The position numbers and the translations under genes are program-made. A model generated the notes under the pieces. It saw only the letters and a program-made list of their open reading frames with translations, was not told the origin of the DNA and made no database searches. A DNA stretch of 44,255 bases, from IMG/VR virus record IMGVR_UViG_3300009034_000077, positions 1 through 44,255 of that record, one strand, 5' to 3'. Positions 23,431 to 31,661 of this stretch are shown here, one piece after another. The stretch comes from a virus. How positions within the stretch are numbered: the first letter of the stretch is position 1; the number at the start of each line of letters is the position of its first letter.

Positions 23431-24597
23431 TTAACCTCCATTTCTCACGTTTAAATGTCGTTGATATAATTCTTGTTTCCTTTGCATTGCTGTCATATGT
23501 GCATCAGCACTATTGACATCATCATGCTCCGATGTGTCGTCTCCTGGATTGATCTCAATCTCAGATTCCGAAATATTGTGTATAGCCCTCCATGCTTCCA
23601 ATGAGCGAAGAGCAACTGTTGTGTCTGGATAAGCCGGAAATGTCACGACGCTCACGTCTGGCACTTCCGAAATATTGGAAATAGTTCGAATCGTTTTGCC
23701 ATCATCCGTTTCTTCCCAGGCGTCCCCGTTTGAAGCAACTTTAAATCCAAAACTCATTCCCTGTATATCTCCGCGTTCAATACTTATCTGTAAATCTCGC
23801 GCAAATTGTGTATCGGGCGGGGAGATATTGACAGCAAGTCCTTCATTAGTTTCTTTGAGTTGAAGCGTTTTTGCGCTTTTGCGTCCAAGAACAAAATCGC
23901 TGTTATGGTTAAATAATGCTCGCGTATCGGATTTCTTGAGTGCTTCCTTAAAAGCGCCCTGTTCAATCCGCTCGACGAAACCGCCCAAATTTTCTGAAAA
24001 TTTATCAAAGACCGCCGCTAAACCGACAATTTGTCGATTGCCATCATTATCTTTCGTGGCTCTCAATTCATGCATTGGCATATAACGCCGTTCGATATTT
24101 AATTTTTGGTTGCTTGCCTCATCAATCATCTCCATGAGTCGTCCCGCAGTATCAAATACATCTGTCACATTTTGCTGAGCTGCACGACTTCGGATTGCTC
24201 TTAATGCGCTCCTGTACACTTTTCCATTTTTACCGAATGGATATTTGTAATATTGTTTAGTGTCGCTTTCCGCTTCTGAATCAATAGCGAGGTGCCATTT
24301 TGCATACTCCGACCAATTATCATCTCCGAGGATTTTATTTCCAGCATTAGCAGGGAATGACCACCGTGATGTCTTATCTACTTTACCGGCATTAATTAAT
24401 TTTCTTGCATTGGAATATCCTTTGCTATTTAATTTTACGGCCATTGCTTTTACCTCTCTTTTTTGTTTCCATAATGATTGACAGATTGCATACCGTTGAT
24501 CATTGTCCGGATAATCTTCATTCATGATCGGATTCGCCATGCATCGATCCATGAATTTATTTTTTGTTTCTCCCTTATTCGGTTTTGGTAACGGCAT
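23431..24597 (-). CDS. Prohead (capsid maturation) protease
   Basis: 388 residues from ATG 24597. An N-terminal extension (MPLPKPNKGETKNKFMDRCM, then helical and basic segments to about 160) precedes an HK97-type U35 protease domain. LRATKDNDGNRQIVGLAAVF (178-197), LFNHN with His231, GMSFGF with Ser282, and the SEVPDVSVVTFPAYPDT end are typical. It cleaves the capsid delta domain during maturation. The longer frame to 24651 would cross a terminator hairpin, so I reject it. Confidence 0.85.
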   Translation of the reverse strand: MPLPKPNKGETKNKFMDRCMANPIMNEDYPDNDQRYAICQSLWKQKREVKAMAVKLNSKGYSNARKLINAGKVDKTSRWSFPANAGNKILGDDNWSEYAKWHLAIDSEAESDTKQYYKYPFGKNGKVYRSALRAIRSRAAQQNVTDVFDTAGRLMEMIDEASNQKLNIERRYMPMHELRATKDNDGNRQIVGLAAVFDKFSENLGGFVERIEQGAFKEALKKSDTRALFNHNSDFVLGRKSAKTLQLKETNEGLAVNISPPDTQFARDLQISIERGDIQGMSFGFKVASNGDAWEETDDGKTIRTISNISEVPDVSVVTFPAYPDTTVALRSLEAWRAIHNISESEIEINPGDDTSEHDDVNSADAHMTAMQRKQELYQRHLNVRNGG

Positions 24598-24627
24598 TAA
24601 TTTTTTCTCTATTGGGGCAATAAAAAA

Positions 24628-24669
24628 GGGCGACAATAGGTGGTACGGCACCGTACTGTCGCCCTTTTT
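24628..24669. terminator. Bidirectional intrinsic terminator between portal and protease genes
   Basis: GGGCGACA (24628-24635) pairs with TGTCGCCC (24657-24664). An inner GTACGG / CCGTAC stem and a one-sided 7-nt bulge make a compact hairpin, flanked by A6 on one side and T5 on the other, so it works on both strands. It lies in the 132-bp gap after the portal gene. An imperfect hairpin (CCTTAGATA / TATCTTTAGG, about 24684-24706) precedes it on the minus strand. Confidence 0.7.
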
Positions 24670-24729
24670 ATTCTTGCGTTTCCCTTAGATATGCCTATCT
24701 TTAGGAAAACCCCAAATTGTCAAATAACT

Positions 24730-26709
24730 TTAAAAAGCCGATGTGAAACAATCACATCCCGCATGTAGCGGTGGATGCTTTTTCATTCCTCTGATTTTCA
24801 TTGGGCCATTATCTGCTCCGCTCGGCTCCCAATTCCCTTCGCCTACAAAATAATCCCCTGATGTAATCTTTCGTCCTTCCAAAGCCTGACAGTAAGGACA
24901 TGTCTTCGGACCTCTTGTGCGCCAAATGCTATATCCTACGGCTGCAAAAAATACGGTATTGGCAACGGCATTTGAAAGCTGCACAGTTTCACGTGTCGCA
25001 ATTTTATCAGCCCGCCGCTCCTGCCATTCATCCGCTCGTTGTATGATGACTGTTTCAAGTTCATCAAGCATCGAATCACGAATTAATGCTTGAAGCTGTC
25101 CCATCGAAGATAAAACATATCGTGTTGTATACGTATCAAGATAGTCTTCAGCAAATTGCTCCAATTCCAATGTCATGCCGATTTCGGCTCCAATTTCTTC
25201 CGCCGCCATTGCCTGTATTTCTGCCACATAAGACCGCATAATCGGACCCATCGCTTTTTGGATATCTTTTGGAAGATCTCCATAAAATTCATTTATCCAA
25301 TCATCAAGATTTTTTAAATCGCGTTGTTTCAGATATTTTTTGGTTGCCCGCCTAACGGCAATACCTTCTTTATTGATAATTCGTTGCGCTGCATCCACAA
25401 ACAATGGATAATATGTTCTTGCAACGCGGTCGCGACCGACGGGTGGTTTGATAGCTCGTTTTTCAACAAATCTTTGTTGGTCTTCATCAAACACTGCTAC
25501 TGAATCATTTAAACTTGCAATCTGATCCGCAGGAGCCATATTGAGTGGCACAAGATACATATCCCCACCATCAACCGGATTTTGATTTTCCATTTCCCGG
25601 ACGTCATTTGCACTCCACCATCCCCATTGTCTACCGGTTGCATATGCTTTGCTACGGCTTTCAATGTCTCCCCGAAGTAAACCGTCTACCAAATGTTCAA
25701 AAAAATATGTGTTCAATTCTTGTTCCGTTAGCAATTGCATCGAATAAGCCTGCTCAAAACGGACAAGCCATGGCCTGATCGTATAAATGACAAATTCAAG
25801 CCCCTGATGTTCAATATTGCTAAATGTGCTTTTTTCCAAATCTTTTAGCATATGCGGCGGTATATTAAAAATTCTGGCAACTTCTGTGACTTGGAATTTA
25901 CGGCTTTCCAATGCTTGTGCATCTTCTGGTGAAACCCCGAACTCCTTGAGTTTCATTCCTTCTTCAAGGATTGCCACACGATGCGCATTCGATAAACCTT
26001 CATGCCGTTTTTCCCAGGATTCCCGTAATCGATCATAAGCTTCGGGTGATAGTGATTCAGGATGTTCAAGGGCGATGGGAGGCTTGGCACCATTTCCAAA
26101 AAAACGCGCCCCGAATTCTTCCAATGCCAATGATAACCCAATCGCTTCACGGCCAGTATTTATTGGTTTATATCCGATGAGACCATTTTTACTAAATCCT
26201 GTAATACGCAAAATATTTTTGGCATCAAATATTTTTGTGCTACCATCAGGAAGCCTATAAACATAAGTAAGTTTCCCATCAAATCTTTTAACGTCCATAT
26301 TCCCGGGTAGCAATGGCCACACTGCTTTAATAGTTCCATTCTGATCTCGCTCGATTTCCGAATATGTAGTTCCCCACATCCCAACATGACCTGCAATTGT
26401 CTCACGATATACCATGCTCGTCATTTCAGGATTGGGCTTAATGTGGAGTATCGAGTACAATGGATGTTCGGTTGCCCTTTTTTTCCCGCGAGGACTCAAC
26501 CTTTCATACAAATGAAGCGGTAATGAAGCAATCGTCTCAGCCAATATGCGTATCGCTGCCCACACTGCCGTCGCATTGAGCATATTCTCTTCTGAAACAG
26601 TAATGCCGGTATATGATTCATTGCCGTAACCCCAAAATCCATATAATGCCCAATTTATAGCTTGTGACGGGTGGGCTCGCTTTTCAAAGAGCTCACTCAG
26701 TATTCCCAT
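24730..26709 (-). CDS. Portal protein fused to a Mu gpF-like head morphogenesis domain
   Basis: 659 residues. Residues 1 to about 410 are an HK97-type portal (NWALYGFWGYGNESYTGITV, VWAAIRILAETIASLPLHLY, LKDLEKSTFSNIEHQGLEFV). Residues about 430-659 are a separate helical domain ending with CPYCQALEGRKITSGDYF and HPPLHAGCDCF, the Cys/His pattern of the Mu F / SPP1 gp7 minor head family. Most phages encode these as two proteins. The portal is the DNA-entry dodecamer; the added domain would project inside the head. Confidence 0.85.
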   Translation of the reverse strand: MGILSELFEKRAHPSQAINWALYGFWGYGNESYTGITVSEENMLNATAVWAAIRILAETIASLPLHLYERLSPRGKKRATEHPLYSILHIKPNPEMTSMVYRETIAGHVGMWGTTYSEIERDQNGTIKAVWPLLPGNMDVKRFDGKLTYVYRLPDGSTKIFDAKNILRITGFSKNGLIGYKPINTGREAIGLSLALEEFGARFFGNGAKPPIALEHPESLSPEAYDRLRESWEKRHEGLSNAHRVAILEEGMKLKEFGVSPEDAQALESRKFQVTEVARIFNIPPHMLKDLEKSTFSNIEHQGLEFVIYTIRPWLVRFEQAYSMQLLTEQELNTYFFEHLVDGLLRGDIESRSKAYATGRQWGWWSANDVREMENQNPVDGGDMYLVPLNMAPADQIASLNDSVAVFDEDQQRFVEKRAIKPPVGRDRVARTYYPLFVDAAQRIINKEGIAVRRATKKYLKQRDLKNLDDWINEFYGDLPKDIQKAMGPIMRSYVAEIQAMAAEEIGAEIGMTLELEQFAEDYLDTYTTRYVLSSMGQLQALIRDSMLDELETVIIQRADEWQERRADKIATRETVQLSNAVANTVFFAAVGYSIWRTRGPKTCPYCQALEGRKITSGDYFVGEGNWEPSGADNGPMKIRGMKKHPPLHAGCDCFTSAF

Positions 26710-26891
26710 TATTTACGTTTTCCTTTTTTTGCTTTGGGTATGCTCAGAAAAATACCAAGAGAAAAAATAATGATGCCCACCACAAATAACGATAGCCACG
26801 GTTTGTAAAGCCATAGTCCAAAACCAATTGTGAAAATTCCGAATATTGTTAAAACATCAACAATATCTGTCGCCTTAAATAACTTTTTCAT
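26709..26891 (-). CDS. Small membrane protein, two TM segments
   Basis: 60 residues: two hydrophobic segments (about 10-28 and 31-50) and a basic tail (KAKKGKRK). It overlaps the terminase by a few bases and the portal start by one. A short membrane ORF at this position is unusual. Function unknown. Confidence 0.55.
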   Translation of the reverse strand: MKKLFKATDIVDVLTIFGIFTIGFGLWLYKPWLSLFVVGIIIFSLGIFLSIPKAKKGKRK

Positions 26892-28450
26892 AATATTTTC
26901 AATTCAGACGTTTCATAAATACTTTTTCTTTTCCTATGGTGTAAAATAGCACGGCCCAAAGCCATAATGAGCGCTACTACGCCATCAATACGCTGTGTCG
27001 CTTTCTCCTTATCGGGTTTGACATTTTCGGCAGCATCTATTTTCACCACAAAATTATCGGCACACCATCGCAATACTGGATTGTTATTATGCGCAATCGC
27101 CTTCGCCATAATCATTTTGTGACATTCTTTGCTTGGGGGGCTCATGGATTTAAAACCTTGCCGATGTTCAACCATGGTAATTCCATCTTCCTCTTGTAAT
27201 TTTGTGGCAAGCTGCACGGCCCCCCACGGATCGTATGCGACTTCTTTGAGATTATAAATATTAGCCGCATTCTGGATATCTTTCCTGATAAATTCGTAAT
27301 CCACGACATTGCCGGGCGTCGCGGTGATATAACCAGCACGTCGCCACATCAAATATGGCACTCTATCCGCTTTTGTTTTCTCGCGTATGGTATCTTCCGG
27401 AATATAAAATTTTAGAATAATTTTCCATTTTTCATCTTTTTCTTCCGGTGGAAAAACAAATCCAAGGGCCGTCAAGTCCGTGGTCGATGAAAGGTCAAGT
27501 CCTCCATAGCAACGTCTTTTAACAAGTGTATTCGGATCGAATTTTACTTTCCCACAAGCATCCCACTTATCCATCGGAAAATATCGATTGACTTGACCTA
27601 CCCATTGATTCAATCGAAATCGTTTGAAATTATTCTGTCGTGCCGGATTATTTTTGACCTGATTGTAATGATCCCTTAATTTCTTCATCTTGAAAATATG
27701 TCCAAGCGACGGATTTGCTTTTGGCCATATCTTCTCGTCGATCCAATCATCTTTTTGATCTGCCGCATAAATGATTGGCAAAAAAGTAGGATCTTCGATA
27801 ATTCCTTCTTTGACTTGTCTTGCGTATTCGTGCACTTCCCACCCAATGCTATGAACGTCGTGTATTCCTGCCGTAGTAATGATGAAAATTAATTGCTGTG
27901 CTCTGGCAGTATCCGTTCCTTCTGTGAGTATGTCATATAATTCACGGGTCTTGTGCGCATGTAATTCATCTACAATAACCCCCGATGGATTTAGGCCATG
28001 TTTCGTAAATGTTTCTTTTGAAAGAGCAATGTAGACACCATTTGTTTTATGAACGACAATACGCTTACGGGAATCAACAATTTTACATCGTTTTGTGAGC
28101 GTTTTGTCTTGCCGCACCATTTGGGCGGCTACATCATATACAATCGATGCCTGGTCCCTATCACCGGCGGCGCCATAAACTTCAGCGCTCATCTCGCCAT
28201 CTGCTAAGAGCAAATAAAGAGCTACGGCGGCGGCGGTTTCACTCTTACCGTTTTTTTTCCCGACCTCGACGTAGCAGTATCGATATTGCCTTGTGCCATC
28301 TGCTTTTACGGTGCCAAAGAGCGGACGGATAATTTCATTTTCCTGCCATGGCAAAAGTGTAAATGGGACTCCTGCCCATAACCCTTTTGTGTGTTTGAGT
28401 CGCTTAATAAACTTGACTGCTTTATCTGCTTTTGCTTCGTCATAGGGCAT
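26888..28450 (-). CDS. terL: Terminase large subunit
   Basis: 520 residues. Walker A-like GKKNGKS (64-70) after a YCYVEV strand, Walker B VIVDELH (158-164, Asp161-Glu162), then the nuclease lobe with GGLDLSSTTDLTALG (Asp319) and a C-terminal RIDGVVALIMALGRA. It packages and cuts phage DNA. It is preceded by the small subunit with a 6-bp gap and belongs to the Terminase_1 / HK97-like group. Confidence 0.9.
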   Translation of the reverse strand: MPYDEAKADKAVKFIKRLKHTKGLWAGVPFTLLPWQENEIIRPLFGTVKADGTRQYRYCYVEVGKKNGKSETAAAVALYLLLADGEMSAEVYGAAGDRDQASIVYDVAAQMVRQDKTLTKRCKIVDSRKRIVVHKTNGVYIALSKETFTKHGLNPSGVIVDELHAHKTRELYDILTEGTDTARAQQLIFIITTAGIHDVHSIGWEVHEYARQVKEGIIEDPTFLPIIYAADQKDDWIDEKIWPKANPSLGHIFKMKKLRDHYNQVKNNPARQNNFKRFRLNQWVGQVNRYFPMDKWDACGKVKFDPNTLVKRRCYGGLDLSSTTDLTALGFVFPPEEKDEKWKIILKFYIPEDTIREKTKADRVPYLMWRRAGYITATPGNVVDYEFIRKDIQNAANIYNLKEVAYDPWGAVQLATKLQEEDGITMVEHRQGFKSMSPPSKECHKMIMAKAIAHNNNPVLRWCADNFVVKIDAAENVKPDKEKATQRIDGVVALIMALGRAILHHRKRKSIYETSELKIL

Positions 28451-28456
28451 AAACCA

Positions 28457-28912
28457 TCAATCCAAAATTCCCGCCCATTCGTCCTCATCACTTTCTGGCT
28501 TAATTGAAATCCGGGCCCGGGAAGTCGGTGTCATGCCGAGTTCCGAGCAGAATTTTCTCAATTGATCCATTGCACGATTGGCAATAGAAAGGGCAGGACT
28601 TATTTGCACGGAACCGTTTGGAGTCTTATTAAAGAAACCAGTTTTCTGGATCCACTTCTCCGCCTGGACCCACCTATCATAAGCCTGACATGCCGCTGCA
28701 AAGGTGGCCCCGTCAATTTTCGTAAGCAATCCAATTCGCTCAAGTTCCGGTGCTAACAATTTCCATTGTTTTTTCGCTTCTTTACCAAGATGTTTCGGAC
28801 ATTTCGGGGCAATCGGTGTTGGCTTTGGTTCGTTCCGATTGATTCGATCTTTGTTTTTTTCACCTTCCAGAAGCTTCAGGTGGGTCGGTTTTGGCTTTCG
28901 GCCTACTGGCAT
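28457..28912 (-). CDS. terS: Terminase small subunit, P27 family
   Basis: 151 residues starting MPVGRKPKPTHLKLLEGEKN with NRNEPKPTPIAPKCPKHLG, which is the P27-family N-terminus, then a helical core (LERIGLLTKIDGATFAAACQ) and an SELGMTPTSRARI end. It recognises phage DNA and stimulates the large subunit. It overlaps the zinc protein gene by 10 nt. Confidence 0.88.
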   Translation of the reverse strand: MPVGRKPKPTHLKLLEGEKNKDRINRNEPKPTPIAPKCPKHLGKEAKKQWKLLAPELERIGLLTKIDGATFAAACQAYDRWVQAEKWIQKTGFFNKTPNGSVQISPALSIANRAMDQLRKFCSELGMTPTSRARISIKPESDEDEWAGILD

Positions 28913-29223
28913 GTTGCTGTTACTCCATTTTTAATATGACAGAACGGACATTGCATATCGTGCAATAACCAATCACTTAATCGTGCCACTGTATTACAAT
29001 GTGGACACGTCACAGATTGATCCCGTTTGAGAATATAATATTGTAATGATCGATATGATTCGTAGTATGCAATATATTGCGAGATTGTCGGCTTGAGCGC
29101 GTTTTCTCCGAAATTTGCAACTTTCCGTAAATATGGTACGTCAATATATTTGCGTGGCAATCCCCAAGCCTGTTCGTCAGCGTATGTTGTGTATTTATTT
29201 AAATTATCTACAATATATAGCAT
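28903..29223 (-). CDS. Small zinc-ribbon protein, first gene of the virion operon
   Basis: 106 residues. A C-terminal zinc ribbon is visible: CPHC (about 81-84) and CPFC (about 98-101). The N-terminal part is rich in Tyr (TISQYIAYYESYRSLQYYIL). It is the first gene after the promoter at 29265-29294 and directly precedes the small terminase. In other phages this slot often holds an HNH endonuclease or packaging cofactor; I see no HNH motif here. Function unknown. Confidence 0.6.
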   Translation of the reverse strand: MLYIVDNLNKYTTYADEQAWGLPRKYIDVPYLRKVANFGENALKPTISQYIAYYESYRSLQYYILKRDQSVTCPHCNTVARLSDWLLHDMQCPFCHIKNGVTATCQ

Positions 29224-29246
29224 TCTGACATTTAGTTAATATCAAA

Positions 29247-29263
29247 GTTGACTATTTGTCAAC
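29247..29263. promoter_or_regulatory. Operator, perfect palindrome GTTGAC-N5-GTCAAC
   Basis: A 17-bp 6-5-6 inverted repeat that overlaps the expected transcription start of the virion operon promoter. It has the same 6-5-6 geometry as the switch operators at 1161 and 1254 but a different sequence, so a different regulator is likely. Confidence 0.65.
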
Positions 29264-29264
29264 A

Positions 29265-29294
29265 ATTATCAAGGACAAGTTGCCAACCTGTCAA
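29265..29294 (-). promoter_or_regulatory. Promoter of the virion operon
   Basis: On the minus strand TTGACA (29294-29289), an 18-bp spacer, and GATAAT (29270-29265): perfect -35, 5 of 6 at -10. The start would fall near 29258, inside the operator at 29247-29263, about 35 bp before the first gene. A repressor or cooperative dimer pair would shut the operon. Confidence 0.65.
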
Positions 29295-29295
29295 C
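29279..29295. promoter_or_regulatory. Second operator copy over the -35 box
   Basis: GTTGCC-N5-GTCAAC matches the downstream operator at 11 of 12 arm positions. It covers the -35 hexamer. The copies are 32 bp apart centre to centre, about three helical turns, so they lie on the same DNA face. Confidence 0.55.
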
Positions 29296-29438
29296 TAAAT
29301 TCCTGAAATTATTTACAATATTTTTTTAAAAAACCTTGAAAATCGCTAAAAATAGCCAAACTTATTTAACTGAGCGTAAAAAAAATAAATAATCTATGAA
29401 AACTCGTCAATATTACCCTAAATTGATGTATTCTAGAT

Positions 29439-29467
29439 TTGCAATCAAAGTTATCATGATATATTTT
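29439..29467 (+). promoter_or_regulatory. Weak candidate promoter for the rightward small-gene operon
   Basis: TTGCAA (29439-29444), 17-bp spacer, TATTTT (29462-29467), each 4 of 6. The rest of the 29224-29533 intergenic stretch holds the leftward promoter, its operators and AT-rich sequence, with no other ORF I trust. Confidence 0.25.
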
Positions 29468-29500
29468 GTAATCAACATGGCGCATTAAGCGCTCTCAAAT

Positions 29501-29529
29501 CACCGCCCCACGGGGCACAGAAAGGAGAA
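29501..29529 (+). repeat. Repeated leader: hairpin GCCCCACGGGGC plus Shine-Dalgarno, copy 1
   Basis: A 29-nt segment identical to 30455-30483. It begins with a small GC hairpin and ends with AGAAAGGAGAA, whose AAGGAG serves ATG 29534. A shorter version (ACAGAAAGGAGA) also precedes the genes at 29844 and 30098. Confidence 0.75.
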
Positions 29530-29533
29530 GCTG

Positions 29534-29812
29534 ATGGAAATATTATTATTTACGGACAATCAGGGAAATGAACATTTTTTGACCACAAATTCCCCGGCAT
29601 CACATTACGGTATCCCGGCATATCGTATTGAGGATGAGGATTGCGCTTTTGGCACAGATTATGGCCCCGCAGAATTTATACGATTTGCGGGGTTGCCCTT
29701 GTTGGCTGGTGGCGTGGTGGCATTTTGGGCGCGCATGCAGGGGCGGTCTAAACACGAAATGGAAGTTGCGCGACAGTTTTGCGCACAAAATCCAGATGGA
29801 CCACAAATTTAG
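29534..29812 (+). CDS. Hypothetical small early protein
   Basis: 92 residues with an excellent AAGGAG site in the repeated leader. The mid-part is hydrophobic (FAGLPLLAGGVVAFWARMQG). It ends PQI with the codon context CCACAAATTTAG, which is shared with the end of the 30489-30923 gene. First gene of the rightward operon. No family recognised. Confidence 0.55.
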   Translation: MEILLFTDNQGNEHFLTTNSPASHYGIPAYRIEDEDCAFGTDYGPAEFIRFAGLPLLAGGVVAFWARMQGRSKHEMEVARQFCAQNPDGPQI

Positions 29813-29843
29813 AAAAAAAATAGGCACAGAAAGGAGATAAGTT

Positions 29844-30101
29844 ATGGAATGTCAAACTTGTGGTCGAGCAATCGATCCTAACATCGGTGAGTGTCGATGG
29901 TCTGATTGCTCAGAAAACCTCATTACCTGTGCTATATGTGGTGCAAAAATGAGCGTCCACGACCAGGTGTGCACCACCTATTGGGGACGTGGGAGGTGGA
30001 GAAGAGTTTTGCGCGGAGCTCTCACCTCTGAGGGGGCAGGATTTACAGGTGAGTGCCTGTGTCCTGCTTGCTTTGAAAAGAGACAGAAAGGAGAAAAATG
30101 A
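29844..30101 (+). CDS. Small Cys-rich zinc-binding protein
   Basis: 85 residues with four Cys pairs: CQTC (3-6), CRWSDC (about 17-22), CAICG (about 29-32) and CLCPAC near the end. This suggests one or two zinc ribbons. Shine-Dalgarno AAGGAG precedes. Its ATGA overlap with the next gene implies coupling. The function, perhaps nucleic-acid binding or host-protein binding, is unknown. Confidence 0.6.
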   Translation: MECQTCGRAIDPNIGECRWSDCSENLITCAICGAKMSVHDQVCTTYWGRGRWRRVLRGALTSEGAGFTGECLCPACFEKRQKGEK

Positions 30102-30439
30102 TGGAAAAAATAAGAAAAAAAATAGGCACGGAGTGGTTTGTCCTCTGTGCCGAAACCGACGACTCCCAGCTTTGGGAGTCTATCGGGAGTTTTAGATTTT
30201 TTTCAAGAGTGTCAGAAAAGACTACAATTTTTTCTGACTGGCAAGATCTTTACAGGGGGGCCTCTAAGCTTTCCTGGCAAGGGGAACAGCTTCGCGAGCT
30301 CATAGCAATTCGCGAAGCAAAAAGAGAAGGAATTGCGCCGGAAGAATGGTTGACAAAAGTCCGGCGCAGGACAGAAGATCAGCTCCGGAAAAATCCAGAG
30401 TCGGTTTTTTTGGCTTATAGCGTCTTGCGCGACATGTAA
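30098..30439 (+). CDS. Hypothetical early protein
   Basis: 113 residues, charged, with a helical C-terminal half (LRELIAIREAKREGIAPEEW). It starts in an ATGATG with AAGGAG upstream. The 17-nt string at 30112-30128 (G, eight A, TAGGCAC core) repeats the one at 29811-29827, a trace of local duplication. Function unknown. Confidence 0.5.
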   Translation: MMEKIRKKIGTEWFVLCAETDDSQLWESIGSFRFFSRVSEKTTIFSDWQDLYRGASKLSWQGEQLRELIAIREAKREGIAPEEWLTKVRRRTEDQLRKNPESVFLAYSVLRDM

Positions 30440-30454
30440 GCCAGCCAGTCACCG

Positions 30455-30483
30455 CACCGCCCCACGGGGCACAGAAAGGAGAA
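30455..30483 (+). repeat. Repeated leader: hairpin plus Shine-Dalgarno, copy 2
   Basis: Identical over 29 nt to 29501-29529. AAGGAG at 30476-30481 serves ATG 30489. The hairpin GCCCCACGGGGC ends about 10 nt before it and could modulate translation or mark an RNA-processing site. Confidence 0.75.
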
Positions 30484-30488
30484 TGATT

Positions 30489-30923
30489 ATGGAAGCAATA
30501 CACACAATCACAATTACGGAGAAGGAAAAAATCCAAGAGTTTTTCCAGCTCGACCTAGATGCTCTTGAAACCCTGAAAACTCTGAAACATCCCACACTGG
30601 AGATCCACCTACACGCAGAAATGGATGCGCCTCATAATATTATTGCAGTAGGATATCAATTCGGGGAAGCGGGTCAGCTCGCAAATCAGCCCGAAGAGGA
30701 GGACGATTTGCGGGGAGTTTTCGAGTTTTTTTCAGGAAGAGATCTGCCTGCCTGTACGTTGGTGGGCATAGATGGTATTGAAATCCGGGCATATCCGGAT
30801 CGGATGTCATCCGGTTATAGAACATATGTGAGAAAGGCTCTCTGGAAAGAGGTACAAACGAAAGAAACGAATTTCGAAAAGGAGGGAGACTATTTAGGCG
30901 CCTGGAATATACCACAAATTTAG
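30489..30923 (+). CDS. Hypothetical early protein
   Basis: 144 residues from ATG 30489; the upstream ATG 30483 is too close to the Shine-Dalgarno. N-terminus helical (ITEKEKIQEFFQLDLDAL), then a basic C-terminal region (RMSSGYRTYVRKALWKE). It ends PQI like the 29534 gene. I recognise no domain. Confidence 0.5.
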   Translation: MEAIHTITITEKEKIQEFFQLDLDALETLKTLKHPTLEIHLHAEMDAPHNIIAVGYQFGEAGQLANQPEEEDDLRGVFEFFSGRDLPACTLVGIDGIEIRAYPDRMSSGYRTYVRKALWKEVQTKETNFEKEGDYLGAWNIPQI

Positions 30924-30946
30924 CAAATATGAAGGAGGAGCATGAC

Positions 30947-31177
30947 ATGCAAAAATATTATATAATGCCCAAGGATGCGCTTGGGCAAAGGATGGTAATT
31001 GATGGAAGACAAGGGCGTCCCATCAACATAGACGGAGTCCAAGAAATTGAATTGCCCAACGGAGATTATTTGACCGTAATTTCTAAGGGCAAAAAGTATC
31101 CAGCTCATAAAATTGCCCTGGCAGTTGCTCTTGGGCAAATTAAAAAAGATGATGTGAGAGGACAAGAAAGGAGGTAA
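30947..31177 (+). CDS. Hypothetical small protein
   Basis: 76 residues from ATG 30947; the earlier in-frame ATG 30929 lies upstream of the GGAGGAG site. Basic and beta-like (VIDGRQGRPINIDGVQEIEL), ending DVRGQERR. Followed after 4 bp by the next gene. Function unknown. Confidence 0.5.
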   Translation: MQKYYIMPKDALGQRMVIDGRQGRPINIDGVQEIELPNGDYLTVISKGKKYPAHKIALAVALGQIKKDDVRGQERR

Positions 31178-31181
31178 CACC

Positions 31182-31493
31182 ATGAACTTTTGCAACGCAT
31201 GTGGTCGCCCATTAGAGGGCGGTCATGAAATAGGAAGAGCTATGTTGTGCCGGACTTGTGAGCCGGACATTAGTGCAGAGGTTAAGAGATTGCATGAGCT
31301 TAGGAAGCCGGTTAATGCCATGGCCATAGCCAGGCAATATTTCCGGGATCATCACAGTTCAGGGGCATACACTCTGCGTGATATTCCTGCGGATCTCAAA
31401 AGCCGAGCTCAGCATCGCGCCCTCGATGAAAAAATTACATTTCGCGAATTGATTTTTAAAGCATTGGTGTATTATTTGGAGAATAAATCATGA
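31182..31493 (+). CDS. Zinc-finger protein with C-terminal ribbon-helix-helix-like region
   Basis: 103 residues. CNACG (4-8) and CRTCEPD (about 23-29) make a zinc knuckle. The C-terminal 40 residues (TLRDIPADLKSRAQHRALDE, then ITFRELIFKALVYYLENK) have the strand-helix-helix pattern of CopG/Arc-type DNA-binding proteins. Candidate regulator of the rightward or virion operons. Strong AAGGAGG upstream. Confidence 0.6.
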   Translation: MNFCNACGRPLEGGHEIGRAMLCRTCEPDISAEVKRLHELRKPVNAMAIARQYFRDHHSSGAYTLRDIPADLKSRAQHRALDEKITFRELIFKALVYYLENKS

Positions 31494-31639
31494 ACTGGAA
31501 AAAGTATGTATTATTTAGATATTGGCAATTACGGGAGAAAAAATGTCCCCCTAGACTCTCTTATCGATGTGGACTAAAAATGAAAAATCCATCAACATTT
31601 TTAAGTCAAATTTATAAAGAAACTAGGTTTTATGGATAG
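31490..31639 (+). CDS. Small basic ORF (49 aa)
   Basis: ATG 31490 overlaps the previous stop as ATGA and TAG is at 31637-31639. The product is very basic (MNWKKYVLFRYWQLREKKCP). Coupled start and tight spacing support translation. Function unknown. Confidence 0.45.
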   Translation: MNWKKYVLFRYWQLREKKCPPRLSYRCGLKMKNPSTFLSQIYKETRFYG

Positions 31640-31661
31640 CAAATGGAAGGAGGGTTGAATC

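Noticed and set aside
24598-24651. Longer prohead protease starting at 24651
   Set aside because: This extension would be encoded across a strong terminator hairpin and lacks family similarity; MPLPKPNKGE at 24597 is the usual family start.
29427-29489. 20-codon leader peptide ORF before the rightward operon
   Set aside because: ATG without a Shine-Dalgarno, very short and AT-rich; nothing ties it to regulation.
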